Positions 30,281 through 39,634 of a stretch of DNA of 64,000 nucleotides are shown here, in pieces (positions within the stretch are counted from its first letter, which is position 1; each line of letters opens with the position of its first letter). Source of the stretch: Leptospira sp. (GTDB lineage Bacteria; Spirochaetota; Leptospiria; Leptospirales; Leptospiraceae); NCBI GenBank assembly GCA_009991425.1, contig JAACWH010000021.1:22665-86664 (forward strand), given 5' to 3'. A program made the translations under genes and the position numbers. The notes beneath the pieces were generated by a model. It was given only the letters and a program-made list of their open reading frames with translations. It was not told where the DNA came from and ran no database searches.

Positions 30281-32110
30281 ATGATCAGCCTGATCATTGA
30301 TCGAGTCGGTAATGTTAATATTTTCAATGTCTTGGATGGAAATACGCCCAGTGGTGAATCCCATCTCCAATCCACAATTGACGATGACCTCGTTCTAGAA
30401 TATATTTCCGAAATTGAAAATCTTGTTCGTGTTTCTAATATTGTACAGAACTCAACTAATAAGACAACTATCCTAAACACTGATATTCTGAGTGAACTTA
30501 AGACTTTAGGTCAGACATTTTTCCACCAATTCTTTCCCTCAGAAATTGTAGAGAGATTGCGTTTAGCAACTGATAAAAGTATTCATTTTAATATAGATCC
30601 AAGACTTGCTCTGATTCCCTGGGAAGTCTTACATGATGGCAACTGTTTCCTTGCAGATAAATTTCATATAGGCAAGACAATTCGTGGAGGCTTCCATGTG
30701 AAGCCCAATCATGGTAAAGAAAAATTAAAGATGCTTATCATTGCTGATCCAACGGAAGACTTGATCTGGGCACAGAGAGAAGGTGAAGAGCTCTTTCGCA
30801 TTCTTTCAGAAAAAGTGTCTTCTTCTCGTTTGGAATTGGAATTCATTGGTGGGAAGCATATTACGAAATTAAAACTTTTGTCCTTGATTAAAGATAAAAA
30901 TATCATCCACTACTCAGGGCATCTTTTCTTCTCGGATGATCCTCTTGAAAATGGTTGGCTTTTGTCCGATGGCAAAATCCTAAAGGCTCGTGAAATTAAA
31001 AACTCTGGAATCTCTACGGATATTGTATTTAGCAATTCTTGTCTTTCTTCCACGCAGGTGAGTAAGAACATTAATACAAATATAATGAATAATTTTGCAG
31101 GATCCTTTCTAATGTCCGGTATAAAAACCTTTATTGGAACCAACTGGGAGATCCTAGACAATCAGAATACAATCGATTTTACAATTCGATTTTATTCATA
31201 CCTCTTTAGCGATAAGACCGTTGGGGAATCTCTCTTTATGACTAGAGAATATGCTAGACGTAATTATGATCCAAATGACCTAACTTGGGCTAATTACTCA
31301 CTCTATGGGAATCCTGATTTCACTATACTACTTGACCCTGAGAATGACTCCGCAGCACAAAAGATTATCAACCCTTCTTTTGTTATGAACTTTTATCCTA
31401 CCCCCATTGCGAGATCCTATGTTAATTTTCTAAACTCACAGAAAGAAAATCTTCCAACTGAAATACAGATGGAGAAACTCATCCAATGTTTTGAAGAATT
31501 TTCCAAGGTTCTTGGTTCTATTGTTTTTAGTGATCATAAGTATCATTCTTTAGGAAAGAAATTTCCAGAAAACCAAGATGATTCTATTCCTATTTTCAAA
31601 TGGTGGGATTTAATTCATGCCTGCCTTTGGGATTTTAAGAAATTAAAAATAACTCCCCATGTTGAATCCATTATTGACATCCTAAATTCCAATCATGATG
31701 TTATCCAGAAATTATTGAATTGGACTTTAATGTACAAAGAAGGGAAAATCACCGAAGATGCCCGTGATTCTTATTTGATTACGTACCAGTATTTTTATGA
31801 GAATCTTTTGGTTGAGCTAGAAGAATTTGAGAAGATCAATATTTTCTTGATTTCGGAGAATTCCAATCATCACTATTTCTTTCGTGGAATGAAGCCACAG
31901 TCCTCATTGATAACTGCTCCCTTAGTTAAGCAAGATTATGTGGGAGAACAGATTGAAAAATTCCGTGGCAATCTTGTTGTTTATAACGAGAAAAAGAAAA
32001 TCATGATTCCCTACCACGCTAATCTTATCGACAACCACGAGAAAGGCGAACTTGCTCTATCTTTTCCTGGTTACCAAATCATTGACTATAAAAATAAATC
32101 CCACTCCTAG
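30281..32110 (+). CDS. CHAT-domain cysteine protease
   Basis: The CHAT (caspase-HetF-associated) domain spans about residues 100-365. IPWEVLHDG marks its start. The catalytic dyad is His210 in IIHYSGH and Cys254 in FSNSCLSS, and the C-terminal part has GTNWEILD and YGNPDF. The C-terminal 240 residues have no recognised fold. The N-terminal 100 residues resemble the usual CHAT-leading helical segment. It begins 9 bases after the middle gene. CHAT proteases act in separase-like and type III-E CRISPR-associated (Craspase) pathways; no CRISPR is present here. Confidence 0.85.
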   Translation: MISLIIDRVGNVNIFNVLDGNTPSGESHLQSTIDDDLVLEYISEIENLVRVSNIVQNSTNKTTILNTDILSELKTLGQTFFHQFFPSEIVERLRLATDKSIHFNIDPRLALIPWEVLHDGNCFLADKFHIGKTIRGGFHVKPNHGKEKLKMLIIADPTEDLIWAQREGEELFRILSEKVSSSRLELEFIGGKHITKLKLLSLIKDKNIIHYSGHLFFSDDPLENGWLLSDGKILKAREIKNSGISTDIVFSNSCLSSTQVSKNINTNIMNNFAGSFLMSGIKTFIGTNWEILDNQNTIDFTIRFYSYLFSDKTVGESLFMTREYARRNYDPNDLTWANYSLYGNPDFTILLDPENDSAAQKIINPSFVMNFYPTPIARSYVNFLNSQKENLPTEIQMEKLIQCFEEFSKVLGSIVFSDHKYHSLGKKFPENQDDSIPIFKWWDLIHACLWDFKKLKITPHVESIIDILNSNHDVIQKLLNWTLMYKEGKITEDARDSYLITYQYFYENLLVELEEFEKINIFLISENSNHHYFFRGMKPQSSLITAPLVKQDYVGEQIEKFRGNLVVYNEKKKIMIPYHANLIDNHEKGELALSFPGYQIIDYKNKSHS

Positions 32111-32121
32111 CCTAAATTGAT

Positions 32122-32826
32122 ATGAGTCTCTGTTACCCTGAAGATGGATCTGTTTCTTGTGGTTCTTGTTGCGGAATTTTTAATTTAAACCTAACAAAAA
32201 AAGACATCACACTACTTCTCTTTCAGAGAACAGAAGAATTTAAAAACACTGTAGATTTCAAAGTATCATATTCTCTACCTGCATATAGGCAATCCAGAGA
32301 AGCTAAAGAAAAGCAAATATCCAAAAAAGATGATAGCACTTACAATTGTCCATTTCTGGGTTATTTAGATGAGGGATACAAAATGGGCTGCATGATTCAT
32401 CCAAGTCGGACTGGCAATCCATTGAGTCAGAATTATTCCTTCTATGGAAGTTCGATTTGCTTAGCATACCAATGTAGAAATCGAGAGAATCCAGATTCCA
32501 TGCAATGGAGTAAAATTTTTCAAGAAATTTCTTCCAATTCATTAGAATACTCACAACTTTCAGCTAATCATGAAATCATTCAATCACTGGAAATTATTTT
32601 CACAAAATTAAATTATCCTAAAGATTGGATCTTCGGAAAATTTCGCGCAGAAGTAAAAGGCTTTCTTAAAGAATATATAGATTTTAAAGGTATAAGTGAT
32701 CAGAGAACGTCATTTGAAATATCATCTCTAGAATTAGAGACAGCAAAAAGTTTAATAAAAAAGCTAAGTAAGCTCTTAAGAAAGAACTCACCTAGCTTTA
32801 GGTGGTTGGGAAATCTAATTACTTAG
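32122..32826 (+). CDS. Cys-rich YkgJ-like protein (putative metal or Fe-S cluster site)
   Basis: Cysteines are arranged CYPEDGSVSCGSCCG at residues 4-18, then CPFLGYLDEGYKMGCMIHP, then CLAYQC. This resembles the UPF0153/YkgJ zinc- or iron-cluster family, though the spacing is wider than usual. There is no signal peptide. It follows the CHAT gene by 11 bases and may belong to the same operon. The function of the family is not established. Its last 8 bases overlap the convergent phasin-like gene. Confidence 0.7.
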   Translation: MSLCYPEDGSVSCGSCCGIFNLNLTKKDITLLLFQRTEEFKNTVDFKVSYSLPAYRQSREAKEKQISKKDDSTYNCPFLGYLDEGYKMGCMIHPSRTGNPLSQNYSFYGSSICLAYQCRNRENPDSMQWSKIFQEISSNSLEYSQLSANHEIIQSLEIIFTKLNYPKDWIFGKFRAEVKGFLKEYIDFKGISDQRTSFEISSLELETAKSLIKKLSKLLRKNSPSFRWLGNLIT

Positions 32827-33037
32827 ATTCTTTAGGTAGGATTGTTTGAATGTAGTTGATACCTTCTTGAGCGTATTTTCTGATATTTACAGATAACTCG
32901 CTAGTATCTTGAGCACCTTTCTCAATCAAGCTTTGGAAGTTAGATTGAATTCCTTGGAATCCACCATCAAATTCTTCTTTTGCTTTTGAAACAGCACCTA
33001 ATACAAAATTCAAACCGTCTTTAATTTCTTTTTCCAT
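32819..33037 (-). CDS. Phasin-like small helical protein (72 aa)
   Basis: The protein is short, amphipathic and helical (LNFVLGAVSKAKEEFDGGFQ; ELSVNIRKYAQEGINYIQT), with no signal peptide. It resembles PHA-granule-associated phasin-type proteins. The ribosome binding site AAGGAG at 33049-33044 is strong, and a perfect hairpin or palindrome sits just upstream at 33058-33074. This suggests high, regulated expression. It is divergent from mtnA and convergent with the Cys-rich gene. Confidence 0.65.
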   Translation of the reverse strand: MEKEIKDGLNFVLGAVSKAKEEFDGGFQGIQSNFQSLIEKGAQDTSELSVNIRKYAQEGINYIQTILPKESK

Positions 33038-33057
33038 TTTTTACTCCTTTTTCGTCT

Positions 33058-33074
33058 TTTGTGCGATGCACAAA
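33058..33074 (-). promoter_or_regulatory. Perfect palindrome TTTGTGC-GAT-GCACAAA in the phasin-like gene leader
   Basis: Seven-base arms with a three-base centre lie 9 bases upstream of the RBS of the gene at 32819-33037. The core TGC-N3-GCA matches the CTGC-N3/4-GCAG pattern reported for PhaR operators in Paracoccus denitrificans. It could instead be an mRNA-stabilising hairpin. A possible -10 (TATATT) lies further upstream near 33085. Confidence 0.5.
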
Positions 33075-33175
33075 TATGACCTTAATATACCTACCTCCAA
33101 TAACCTTGCACCTCTTTTTTTATCTCTTTATTGTTTTTTTTTATACTTTTTATAAGCAAGTTTTAAGACAGTATT

Positions 33176-34258
33176 ATGTCTTCTAAACTTGAGCCCATAC
33201 TATGGTTGGATGGAAAATGCCATCTACTTGATCAAAGACTGATTCCTTCTCAAAAATCCTATTTTATTGCAGAAGACTTACAATCTACCGTCTATGCTAT
33301 TCGAGAAATGCTAGTTAGAGGAGCACCAGCCATTGCAATCGCAGGTGCTTTTGGAATGGTGATGGAGATTCAAAAAATGGTTCAGATGCCATCAAAAGAA
33401 AAATTGGACGAATTGTTCGCAAGTCTACAAGCTTCTCGTCCAACTGCTGTAAATTTGAGTCGAATGATTCTTGATTTTAAAAGTAAGATTGAAGGCTGGC
33501 TTGCCAAAGATATACAGCTTGATGAATTCCAGAAAGCTTGCGAACTTTTTGCTGTGGGTGAAAAGAATCGTGACCGACAAGCTAATGAAAAAATCGGACA
33601 GAATGCACTTTCTTTATTTCCTAATGACAAGAAGAAGCTTAATATTATTACGCATTGTAACACTGGATCCCTAGCAACAGCAGGACATGGAACAGCTTTG
33701 GGAATCATTCGTAGCCTAAGAGATGCTGGTTACGAAATCACTGTATTTGCTGATGAAACTCGTCCCTACCTACAGGGTTCTCGACTAACAGCGTTTGAAA
33801 TGCAAGAAGAAGAAATTGAATGTTTTATCATTACAGATGGTATGTCAGCATGGCTTATGAATGATCGAAAGATAGATGCTGTTATTGTGGGTTGTGATAG
33901 AATTGCCTCCAATGGAGATACAGCTAATAAAATCGGAACTCGTGGACTAGCAATCATTGCAAAAGAATCTTCTGTTCCATTCTACGTGGCAGGAACCAAG
34001 GACAGTTTTGATTTTTCCATGAAAACAGGTGAGGAAATTCATATTGAGATGCGTGATCCCAAAGAAGTAACCAATTTAAATTTTCTAAAAGATCCCTCTG
34101 GCAAAAGTATACTTACAGAAGGAATAATTGCTCCAATCAATGCTAAAGCCTTGAACCCCTCCTTCGATGTGACTCCTGCTAAATATATAACAAAGATTAT
34201 AACGGAAGATGGGGTATGGAATCCGGGAGAACAAAAAAGGAACGAATCTCAGAATTAA
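33176..34258 (+). CDS. mtnA: S-methyl-5-thioribose-1-phosphate isomerase
   Basis: MtnA converts methylthioribose-1-phosphate to methylthioribulose-1-phosphate in the methionine salvage pathway. Family blocks are MLVRGAPAIAIAGAFGM, THCNTGSLATAGHGTALG (catalytic Cys), DETRPYLQGSRLTA and VGCDRIASNGDTANKIGT (catalytic Asp). The length of 360 is normal. No clear Shine-Dalgarno sequence precedes the ATG. The last 62 bases overlap the convergent DUF1853 gene. No other salvage genes are adjacent. Confidence 0.95.
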   Translation: MSSKLEPILWLDGKCHLLDQRLIPSQKSYFIAEDLQSTVYAIREMLVRGAPAIAIAGAFGMVMEIQKMVQMPSKEKLDELFASLQASRPTAVNLSRMILDFKSKIEGWLAKDIQLDEFQKACELFAVGEKNRDRQANEKIGQNALSLFPNDKKKLNIITHCNTGSLATAGHGTALGIIRSLRDAGYEITVFADETRPYLQGSRLTAFEMQEEEIECFIITDGMSAWLMNDRKIDAVIVGCDRIASNGDTANKIGTRGLAIIAKESSVPFYVAGTKDSFDFSMKTGEEIHIEMRDPKEVTNLNFLKDPSGKSILTEGIIAPINAKALNPSFDVTPAKYITKIITEDGVWNPGEQKRNESQN

Positions 34259-35156
34259 AATCTTTGCTAAGAACATAAACAGAAGTATTATGTTTTTTCA
34301 TTTGCTGTAGAAGCAATTTCTGGAAGCCATTAAAATACATAGCAGCCTGCCATTTAAAAGACGTAGGTTCAGCAAGCCAATCTAACCGGGGTAAGATAAG
34401 AAATTTTCTGAGAAATTTCTTTTGGGTATTTAACTGATCAAAAGTTATGAAATAGGACTTGCTATGATGAAGATTCAGAGAATCTGGAAATATTTTATTT
34501 TCCTTGTAAGGATAGAAAAGCCGACCTTGGATCAGAGCAAGCCTTTGCAAGGAAATGGGAAATTGAATCTCCATTTCTTGTTTACTGCTCCAGTCTTGGA
34601 TTATTTTACCCAAGACAGATTCTGCTGGAGGCAGTTCAGAAAGCCTAGTCTGCTTTAAGAGTTTATCCATTTTCTTATCCAAACGATCATTGAAGCTAGG
34701 TCCGATATAGGAACTAGTTAGATTTTCATTTTTTAACTTAAGATAGAACTTAACTGCAACTTCGAGATGTATAATTTTTCTATCTTGTCTATCATATAAA
34801 ATAAAGTCAAATTCCCCAATTGTTTTGGAATGATCTTCTCTTAAAGGTAGGCCTTTGTAGATTAAATCAATATCTGGATAATTTAGAAAAAGAAACTCTA
34901 AAAGAAATTCATAGTATTTTCCCAAACGATTGCTGGGTCGTTGTTTTAGAAATCCAAGAACATCATTGGATGAAAAATCTATAGAGGCTATCTTTGGTAA
35001 GAAATAATTTCTCAGTCTGATGATAAATTCAGAATCTACATTTAAGTTGATAGTGTCTTCGGGGAAAAAATCAGGAGAAAGTAGACTGGGAGATTCCAAG
35101 ACCCATTTCAGGTCTTGGATAAATTTTATAACCTGTCTATCATCTTCCTTCGACAT
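34197..35156 (-). CDS. DUF1853 family protein (PD-(D/E)XK nuclease-like fold)
   Basis: The 319 residues contain the DUF1853 core: RLGKYYEFLLEFLF, then KTIGEFDFILYDRQ and IIHLEVAVKFYLK. The pattern D in GEFDF followed by ExxxK in LEVAVK fits a PD-(D/E)XK-type nuclease site. The biochemical role of the family is unknown to me. Its start overlaps the methyltransferase gene upstream by 17 bases, so the two are coupled. Its 3' end overlaps mtnA by 62 bases in antisense. Confidence 0.8.
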   Translation of the reverse strand: MSKEDDRQVIKFIQDLKWVLESPSLLSPDFFPEDTINLNVDSEFIIRLRNYFLPKIASIDFSSNDVLGFLKQRPSNRLGKYYEFLLEFLFLNYPDIDLIYKGLPLREDHSKTIGEFDFILYDRQDRKIIHLEVAVKFYLKLKNENLTSSYIGPSFNDRLDKKMDKLLKQTRLSELPPAESVLGKIIQDWSSKQEMEIQFPISLQRLALIQGRLFYPYKENKIFPDSLNLHHSKSYFITFDQLNTQKKFLRKFLILPRLDWLAEPTSFKWQAAMYFNGFQKLLLQQMKKHNTSVYVLSKDFNSEIRSFFVLPDSIPHLPL

Positions 35157-35901
35157 GAAGAAGTTTTGTAGTCTTAACTATGATTCGAACTAATATATAG
35201 AATAGAGTTCCTGCACCAAAGAATATTATTTGTTCTATGCGAAGAGCTTCAATAAAACCAAGAGCAAATCTTCCTTGCTCATTGAAGTAAAGAATCGCAA
35301 TATCCATGATGGTAAAAATTACAATAATTCCATATAAACCTGGATACTCTCTTTTCAGAATATTCTTAAAAGAAAAATCTAAATTCGCAGGTTTGTAATT
35401 TTTGAAACTAGGAATAAAAGCGGGAGTAATATTCGCCCATTTAAGATATGCATCTTTGAATTTGCCTCTTAGGAAAAATTCTTCAGCAAACATGATTCTT
35501 TCGTAATAAAGGTAAAAGAATAAAATAAAAATAGCAGCGAATAACACGGATTTGAGAAGTGCTACCACACCTAAATACATTAAAAAATTACCGACATATA
35601 AAGGATGACGAACCGTTGAATAAATTCCTGTTTGGTTAACAACATCTGCAACCTGCTCTTTTGTATTTCTACCTGAGGTTCTGGCAGGCGTATAACCAAT
35701 CGTAATGCAACGAACAGCAAGACCTGCTAGACTAATCAACAGACAAATACCAGTATAGAGCAAATTGGTAGAATAACTATCACCCCAATAATACACATTC
35801 GGCAACAGGAACAAAGAGCTAATTAGTATTACTCCTGGTACATAGGTTCTCCATCGAAAGAGAAAATTTCCTTGTTTATCAAATTCTTCGATTAATGCCA
35901 T
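35140..35901 (-). CDS. lmtA: ICMT-like membrane methyltransferase, candidate lipid A 1-phosphate methyltransferase LmtA
   Basis: This multi-span membrane protein of 253 residues has the isoprenylcysteine-methyltransferase-type C-terminal catalytic block: GIYSTVRHPLYVGNFLMYLG, then ERIMFAEEFFLRG and YLKWANITPAFIPSF. In Leptospira interrogans the ICMT-related enzyme LmtA adds a methyl group to the lipid A 1-phosphate, an unusual modification. I assign the name by family, membrane topology and probable organism, not by a direct match. Other phospholipid or isoprenoid methyltransferases are possible. It precedes and overlaps the DUF1853 gene. Confidence 0.65.
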   Translation of the reverse strand: MALIEEFDKQGNFLFRWRTYVPGVILISSLFLLPNVYYWGDSYSTNLLYTGICLLISLAGLAVRCITIGYTPARTSGRNTKEQVADVVNQTGIYSTVRHPLYVGNFLMYLGVVALLKSVLFAAIFILFFYLYYERIMFAEEFFLRGKFKDAYLKWANITPAFIPSFKNYKPANLDFSFKNILKREYPGLYGIIVIFTIMDIAILYFNEQGRFALGFIEALRIEQIIFFGAGTLFYILVRIIVKTTKLLHVEGR

Positions 35902-35954
35902 AATATTTTAAAAATTTCCTTGATTCATAAGCTTTGCGAAAATAAATTCCACCT

Positions 35955-37205
35955 ATGTCAACTAAATCATTCATCCCTCCTAAATTCAACTACCCTTTGC
36001 TCTGGCTCACAGATTTTTCACTACCTTTTCTTCTTAAAGCAGTGCACAATATTGACAGTGTTGAAATTTCGGAGGAAGATAAAAAGACAATAAAATCACT
36101 TAGAAAGCATAGAGTCATAATTGTATCCAATCATCCAACCACTCAGGAACCTCCAGTCGTCTATTCCCTTGCAAATATAATGTCTTCTCGTTTTCACTAT
36201 ATGGCATCACGTGAAGTATTCGATTGGGGTTCTGGAATAGTAGGAGATTTCATCCAAGCAATCGGAGCTTATTCTGTTATTGCTGGTGCAAGTGATAAAG
36301 AATCATTAAAAGCTACTCGAGAAATCATTTCTGCACCTGAAGGAAAATTAGTTTTATTCCCTGAGGGGGAACCGACCTCAGGATTAAATGATACATTACT
36401 ACCATTTCAACCAGGAGTAGCTCAATTAGGTTTTTGGGGATTGGAAGATACCATTAAAAAAGATCCCGATGCAAAATTATACATCCTCCCCGTGTTTATT
36501 AAATACAAAATGAACGCAAAAGAAGATGTTATGAAAAAGGATTTGGATTTATCATTATCCGTATTAGAATCTAAAATGGGAATTTCAAGAACAGGCAAAA
36601 CTATCGTAGAAAGATTTCTATCCATTGGTCGAAGACTCTTAGAAAAAGAAGAGCGTGAATATGGAATAGAAATTGAAAACCCAGAAGATTTTGACTTCCG
36701 TATGGGAAAAATACGACACACAATACTAGACAATATTGCAAAAAAGATCGAATTGCCTAAATACGATCCTGAAGAAAATGCAATTGTCAAACTAAGGAAA
36801 GTTCTTTCTTTTCTTGAACTTGCTACCTTAGATATTGAAAGTTTAAAAGAAAAAGGGCCAAGTAAAGAAGTTGCAAAATGGGCAAGGAAGGCTGCTCAAA
36901 AAGCTTATGATTTTATAACTATGCAAATAAATTATATCAAAGAACAACCATCCGCAGAGAGACTCTATGAATGGCTCTATAGATATGAACAAGAAATACT
37001 AGGTGAAACTAAGATGCGTCCTCATATCGCAAAGATTCGAGTAAGCACACCAATACTAATGAATTCGCTTTATGATGATTACAAAAAAGACAAGAAGAAA
37101 CTTGTTCAAGATACTACTCAAGATTTAAGAAATAAATTGGAAAATTTACTCGAAGAAGAAAAATCTCTAGCCAAGGAAATTTTTAGTCCAGACTATAGAT
37201 TTTAA
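35955..37205 (+). CDS. PlsC-like acyltransferase domain protein (416 aa)
   Basis: An acyltransferase fold is indicated by VSNHPTTQEPPVV (the HX4D position) and by KLVLFPEGEPTSGLND (the FPEG motif). The canonical HX4D aspartate reads Glu here. Residues about 260-416 form an additional helical, charged region. Classical PlsC is about 240 residues, so this is a longer variant. It may acylate a lysophospholipid or another lipid at the inner membrane, though no membrane helix is obvious. Its stop overlaps the start of the next gene by one base. Confidence 0.75.
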   Translation: MSTKSFIPPKFNYPLLWLTDFSLPFLLKAVHNIDSVEISEEDKKTIKSLRKHRVIIVSNHPTTQEPPVVYSLANIMSSRFHYMASREVFDWGSGIVGDFIQAIGAYSVIAGASDKESLKATREIISAPEGKLVLFPEGEPTSGLNDTLLPFQPGVAQLGFWGLEDTIKKDPDAKLYILPVFIKYKMNAKEDVMKKDLDLSLSVLESKMGISRTGKTIVERFLSIGRRLLEKEEREYGIEIENPEDFDFRMGKIRHTILDNIAKKIELPKYDPEENAIVKLRKVLSFLELATLDIESLKEKGPSKEVAKWARKAAQKAYDFITMQINYIKEQPSAERLYEWLYRYEQEILGETKMRPHIAKIRVSTPILMNSLYDDYKKDKKKLVQDTTQDLRNKLENLLEEEKSLAKEIFSPDYRF

Positions 37206-37822
37206 TGAATTATACATTTCGTTATCACCTATGGAATCCTGAGGAAAATAACGAAATCTATGATGCTATTTATTCTATTCTGAAACAAAAATCTTTAGAA
37301 TCATTTACTTCTACGATCTTTACTATTTCCAAAGATCTATTGTTGAATGGAATTAAAGCAAATCTCAAAAGATTATTCTTCCAAGAAATAAAAGCAGATA
37401 TAGCCCACCCGTCTGATTATGAATTAGGCGTTCGGATGTATAAAAGTAAAGTCCTACATGGCAAACTTCCTGATTACAAAGAAGCCGCTATTGAAAATGA
37501 CTTCTATGTTGAGATCAATCTTTTCGATAATGAGAAAGGATTTTTTATTTCAGTTAAGAATAACCAAACTATGGTTAATAATGAAATGAACAAAATTCGT
37601 TCCTCTATTCTTCACTCACAAAATTACAATGATATCATGGAATATTATTTAGAGAGAGCTGATGATTCGGAAGGAGAAGGTATAGGTATCGCTTTGATTG
37701 TTCTTTTGTTGAAATCAATGAATAGTCGCTTGGAGAATTTCCAGATACGAAATGAAGATGATTGCACTATAGCCAGTGTTGAAATCTCCTGGGAAGGATT
37801 ACAATCTAGCACCTGGCAATAA
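37205..37822 (+). CDS. Hypothetical protein with possible histidine-kinase-like ATPase fold
   Basis: These 205 residues start within the stop codon of the acyltransferase gene (TAATG), so translation is coupled. About residues 100-200 show EINLFDNEKGFFISVKNNQT, then ADDSEGEGIGIALIVLLLKS. These resemble the N-box and G-box (GxGxGL) regions of a HATPase_c domain, with several changes. No phosphoacceptor His or sensor domain is seen. It could be an ATP-binding regulator or a degenerate version. Confidence in the function is low; confidence that the gene is real is high. Confidence 0.65.
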   Translation: MNYTFRYHLWNPEENNEIYDAIYSILKQKSLESFTSTIFTISKDLLLNGIKANLKRLFFQEIKADIAHPSDYELGVRMYKSKVLHGKLPDYKEAAIENDFYVEINLFDNEKGFFISVKNNQTMVNNEMNKIRSSILHSQNYNDIMEYYLERADDSEGEGIGIALIVLLLKSMNSRLENFQIRNEDDCTIASVEISWEGLQSSTWQ

Positions 37823-37909
37823 TTGATTAATCTATAATATTTAATAAAAATGCATAAATTATTTAAATGATTTTTAATTTAAGTTAACAATTAATTTTTC
37901 TCGTTTTAA

Positions 37910-39634
37910 TTATTCTAACATAATATATGAGTTTCGTGATTTCATACGAAAGAATGCGAAAATTATAATGCATAGTGGGATAAAAATAATATGAATGATA
38001 TTGTAGATAATTTTCTCATATTCCGAGAATGGTTGTAGAGGCTCAAAGATAGACTGTTTGTATCTTGCCTCTACTAGCTCTTGGTTGCCATTTAGAATTT
38101 CATAAGCATTTACCATAAAAGGAATATTTGCCGATTGATAGAGATCACGAAACTCAGGTAGTACAAGTAAATCAGAGAGTAAGTAAGGTGATCCGATAAT
38201 AATTAATTCTGACTCTTTGTCAAAATCAGTAGCTGTCTTGCGATTCGTTTCATCTAAAGAAATTCCTTTTGGAGCTTCTGCAAAAGCTGATTTAAATTTA
38301 CCTTTGATATCCAATCCAAGTGTTAATTTTTCTGAACTTAGCTCGGGCTTTAAGCTTGTAATTTGTTTCTCTCCAATAAAAACATAATCTTTCAAGAGGC
38401 TAGATTTAGCATTTGTCTGCATTATGATTTCATAATTCGCATTATCTTGAGCGGAAGAATCAAAGCTGAGACTATGTGCCCAAGGCAATAGCAGATATTC
38501 GATATCTTTTGTTAGAGGATTAGTCTTAGAAAAATTTTCATATTTGCTGCTAAGTACTAACCACAATGGATAAAAAGATTTAACTGCATCCATTTGATCT
38601 GATTCCACTACAGCTCCCATTGGCATTCCCATGGATGGATTGTAGACTAAATCAGAATGTATATTCACTCCATACTTTCCGAGAAATGAATTCAGATCAG
38701 AAATCCCCTGTTCAGTTTGAGCAAGCCCTTCCAGACCCACCGCCAATCCATTGTAATTTTGTTCAGGATTCATTTTGAAATCCATAGATTTAGGAAAAAG
38801 AATTAACTTACCACCTCGCATTAGAAATTGATCAATTCGATATCGAGCAATTTCATTCCAGTCTGGCAAGCCAATTATAAGAAGAATCTTAATATCAGCT
38901 GGAATACTCTCATTATTGGCAGAAATCACAGGAACAGATCCAAATTCTTCTTCAAAAATTTGATGAATAAAAATTCCAAATGTATCCTTCCCTGACTTTA
39001 GACTGGGTTCTTTGGGTAAGGAAGAACCAGGATCAACTAATACTGCCAAGTTGGAACCTTGGTTCTTTTTTTTCCGGATCATTTTCTTGATAGTGGATAC
39101 AATCTGTACTTCCATTTGTTCTACATAGAAAGCTACGGGGATAACCTCCTTTTGCTTGTCGAGCTTTAAGGTAAGCCCGAGAAAAGCATTCTTAACCTGA
39201 GCTGATCCTACTTCAATCTTCTCTAACCTCTGAGGATCTATTCCTTCTCTATATGCTTGTTCTTGTATTTCATTTGAATCGTCCGGATCAAAGAATTGAA
39301 TCCGAATCTTAGATGAATTGATAGATTGAATATACTTTAACATTTCCTGAGCCATTAAAATACGAGCTTTGTATTCAGCTGGGATCTCGGAAGAGTAGTA
39401 TGCATTTATATATATTATTTCATCTAAAGATTCTATATATTGAATTGTTGAATTTGTTAATGAAAATCTCTGCGATGAGGAAACATCCAATCTACAATTT
39501 AACCCTGAAACGAAAAAATTTATTGTGATAAATAGGATTAGTATTTGCAGCAATAGAATTTGATTTGAAGATATTATTTTCTTATTAAAAATTTTCCAAT
39601 TGTCTTTAATTTTTTTTAACCTATCGAAACTCAT
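37910..39634 (-). CDS. GldG-like ABC auxiliary membrane protein
   Basis: The 574-residue protein has one N-terminal membrane helix (about residues 27-45) and a C-terminal helix (IIHIIFIPLCIIIFAFF). Between them lies a large extracytoplasmic GldG/IFT52-like domain. SSQRFSLTNSTIQYIESLDE and INAYYSSEIPAEYKARI match the start of the ABC-type auxiliary component family. It forms a set with the permease (4-base overlap) and ATPase upstream. In other bacteria such sets serve gliding motility or undefined export. Nothing indicates gliding here. Confidence 0.82.
   Translation of the reverse strand: MSFDRLKKIKDNWKIFNKKIISSNQILLLQILILFITINFFVSGLNCRLDVSSSQRFSLTNSTIQYIESLDEIIYINAYYSSEIPAEYKARILMAQEMLKYIQSINSSKIRIQFFDPDDSNEIQEQAYREGIDPQRLEKIEVGSAQVKNAFLGLTLKLDKQKEVIPVAFYVEQMEVQIVSTIKKMIRKKKNQGSNLAVLVDPGSSLPKEPSLKSGKDTFGIFIHQIFEEEFGSVPVISANNESIPADIKILLIIGLPDWNEIARYRIDQFLMRGGKLILFPKSMDFKMNPEQNYNGLAVGLEGLAQTEQGISDLNSFLGKYGVNIHSDLVYNPSMGMPMGAVVESDQMDAVKSFYPLWLVLSSKYENFSKTNPLTKDIEYLLLPWAHSLSFDSSAQDNANYEIIMQTNAKSSLLKDYVFIGEKQITSLKPELSSEKLTLGLDIKGKFKSAFAEAPKGISLDETNRKTATDFDKESELIIIGSPYLLSDLLVLPEFRDLYQSANIPFMVNAYEILNGNQELVEARYKQSIFEPLQPFSEYEKIIYNIIHIIFIPLCIIIFAFFRMKSRNSYIMLE

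Noticed and set aside
32755..32812. Terminator of the phasin-like gene inside the end of the Cys-rich gene
   Set aside because: CACCTA/TAGGTG and nearby AGCT repeats with a T run exist, but the stems are short and overlap coding sequence of the convergent gene, so support is weak.
28557..32826. Type III-E CRISPR (Craspase) locus
   Set aside because: The CHAT protease and sigma factor recall it, but there is no repeat-spacer array, no Cas7-11 and no adaptation gene in the window.
33075..33175. SAM riboswitch upstream of mtnA
   Set aside because: The leader is short and T-rich and shows none of the conserved SAM-riboswitch helices. It also carries the promoter side of the phasin-like gene.
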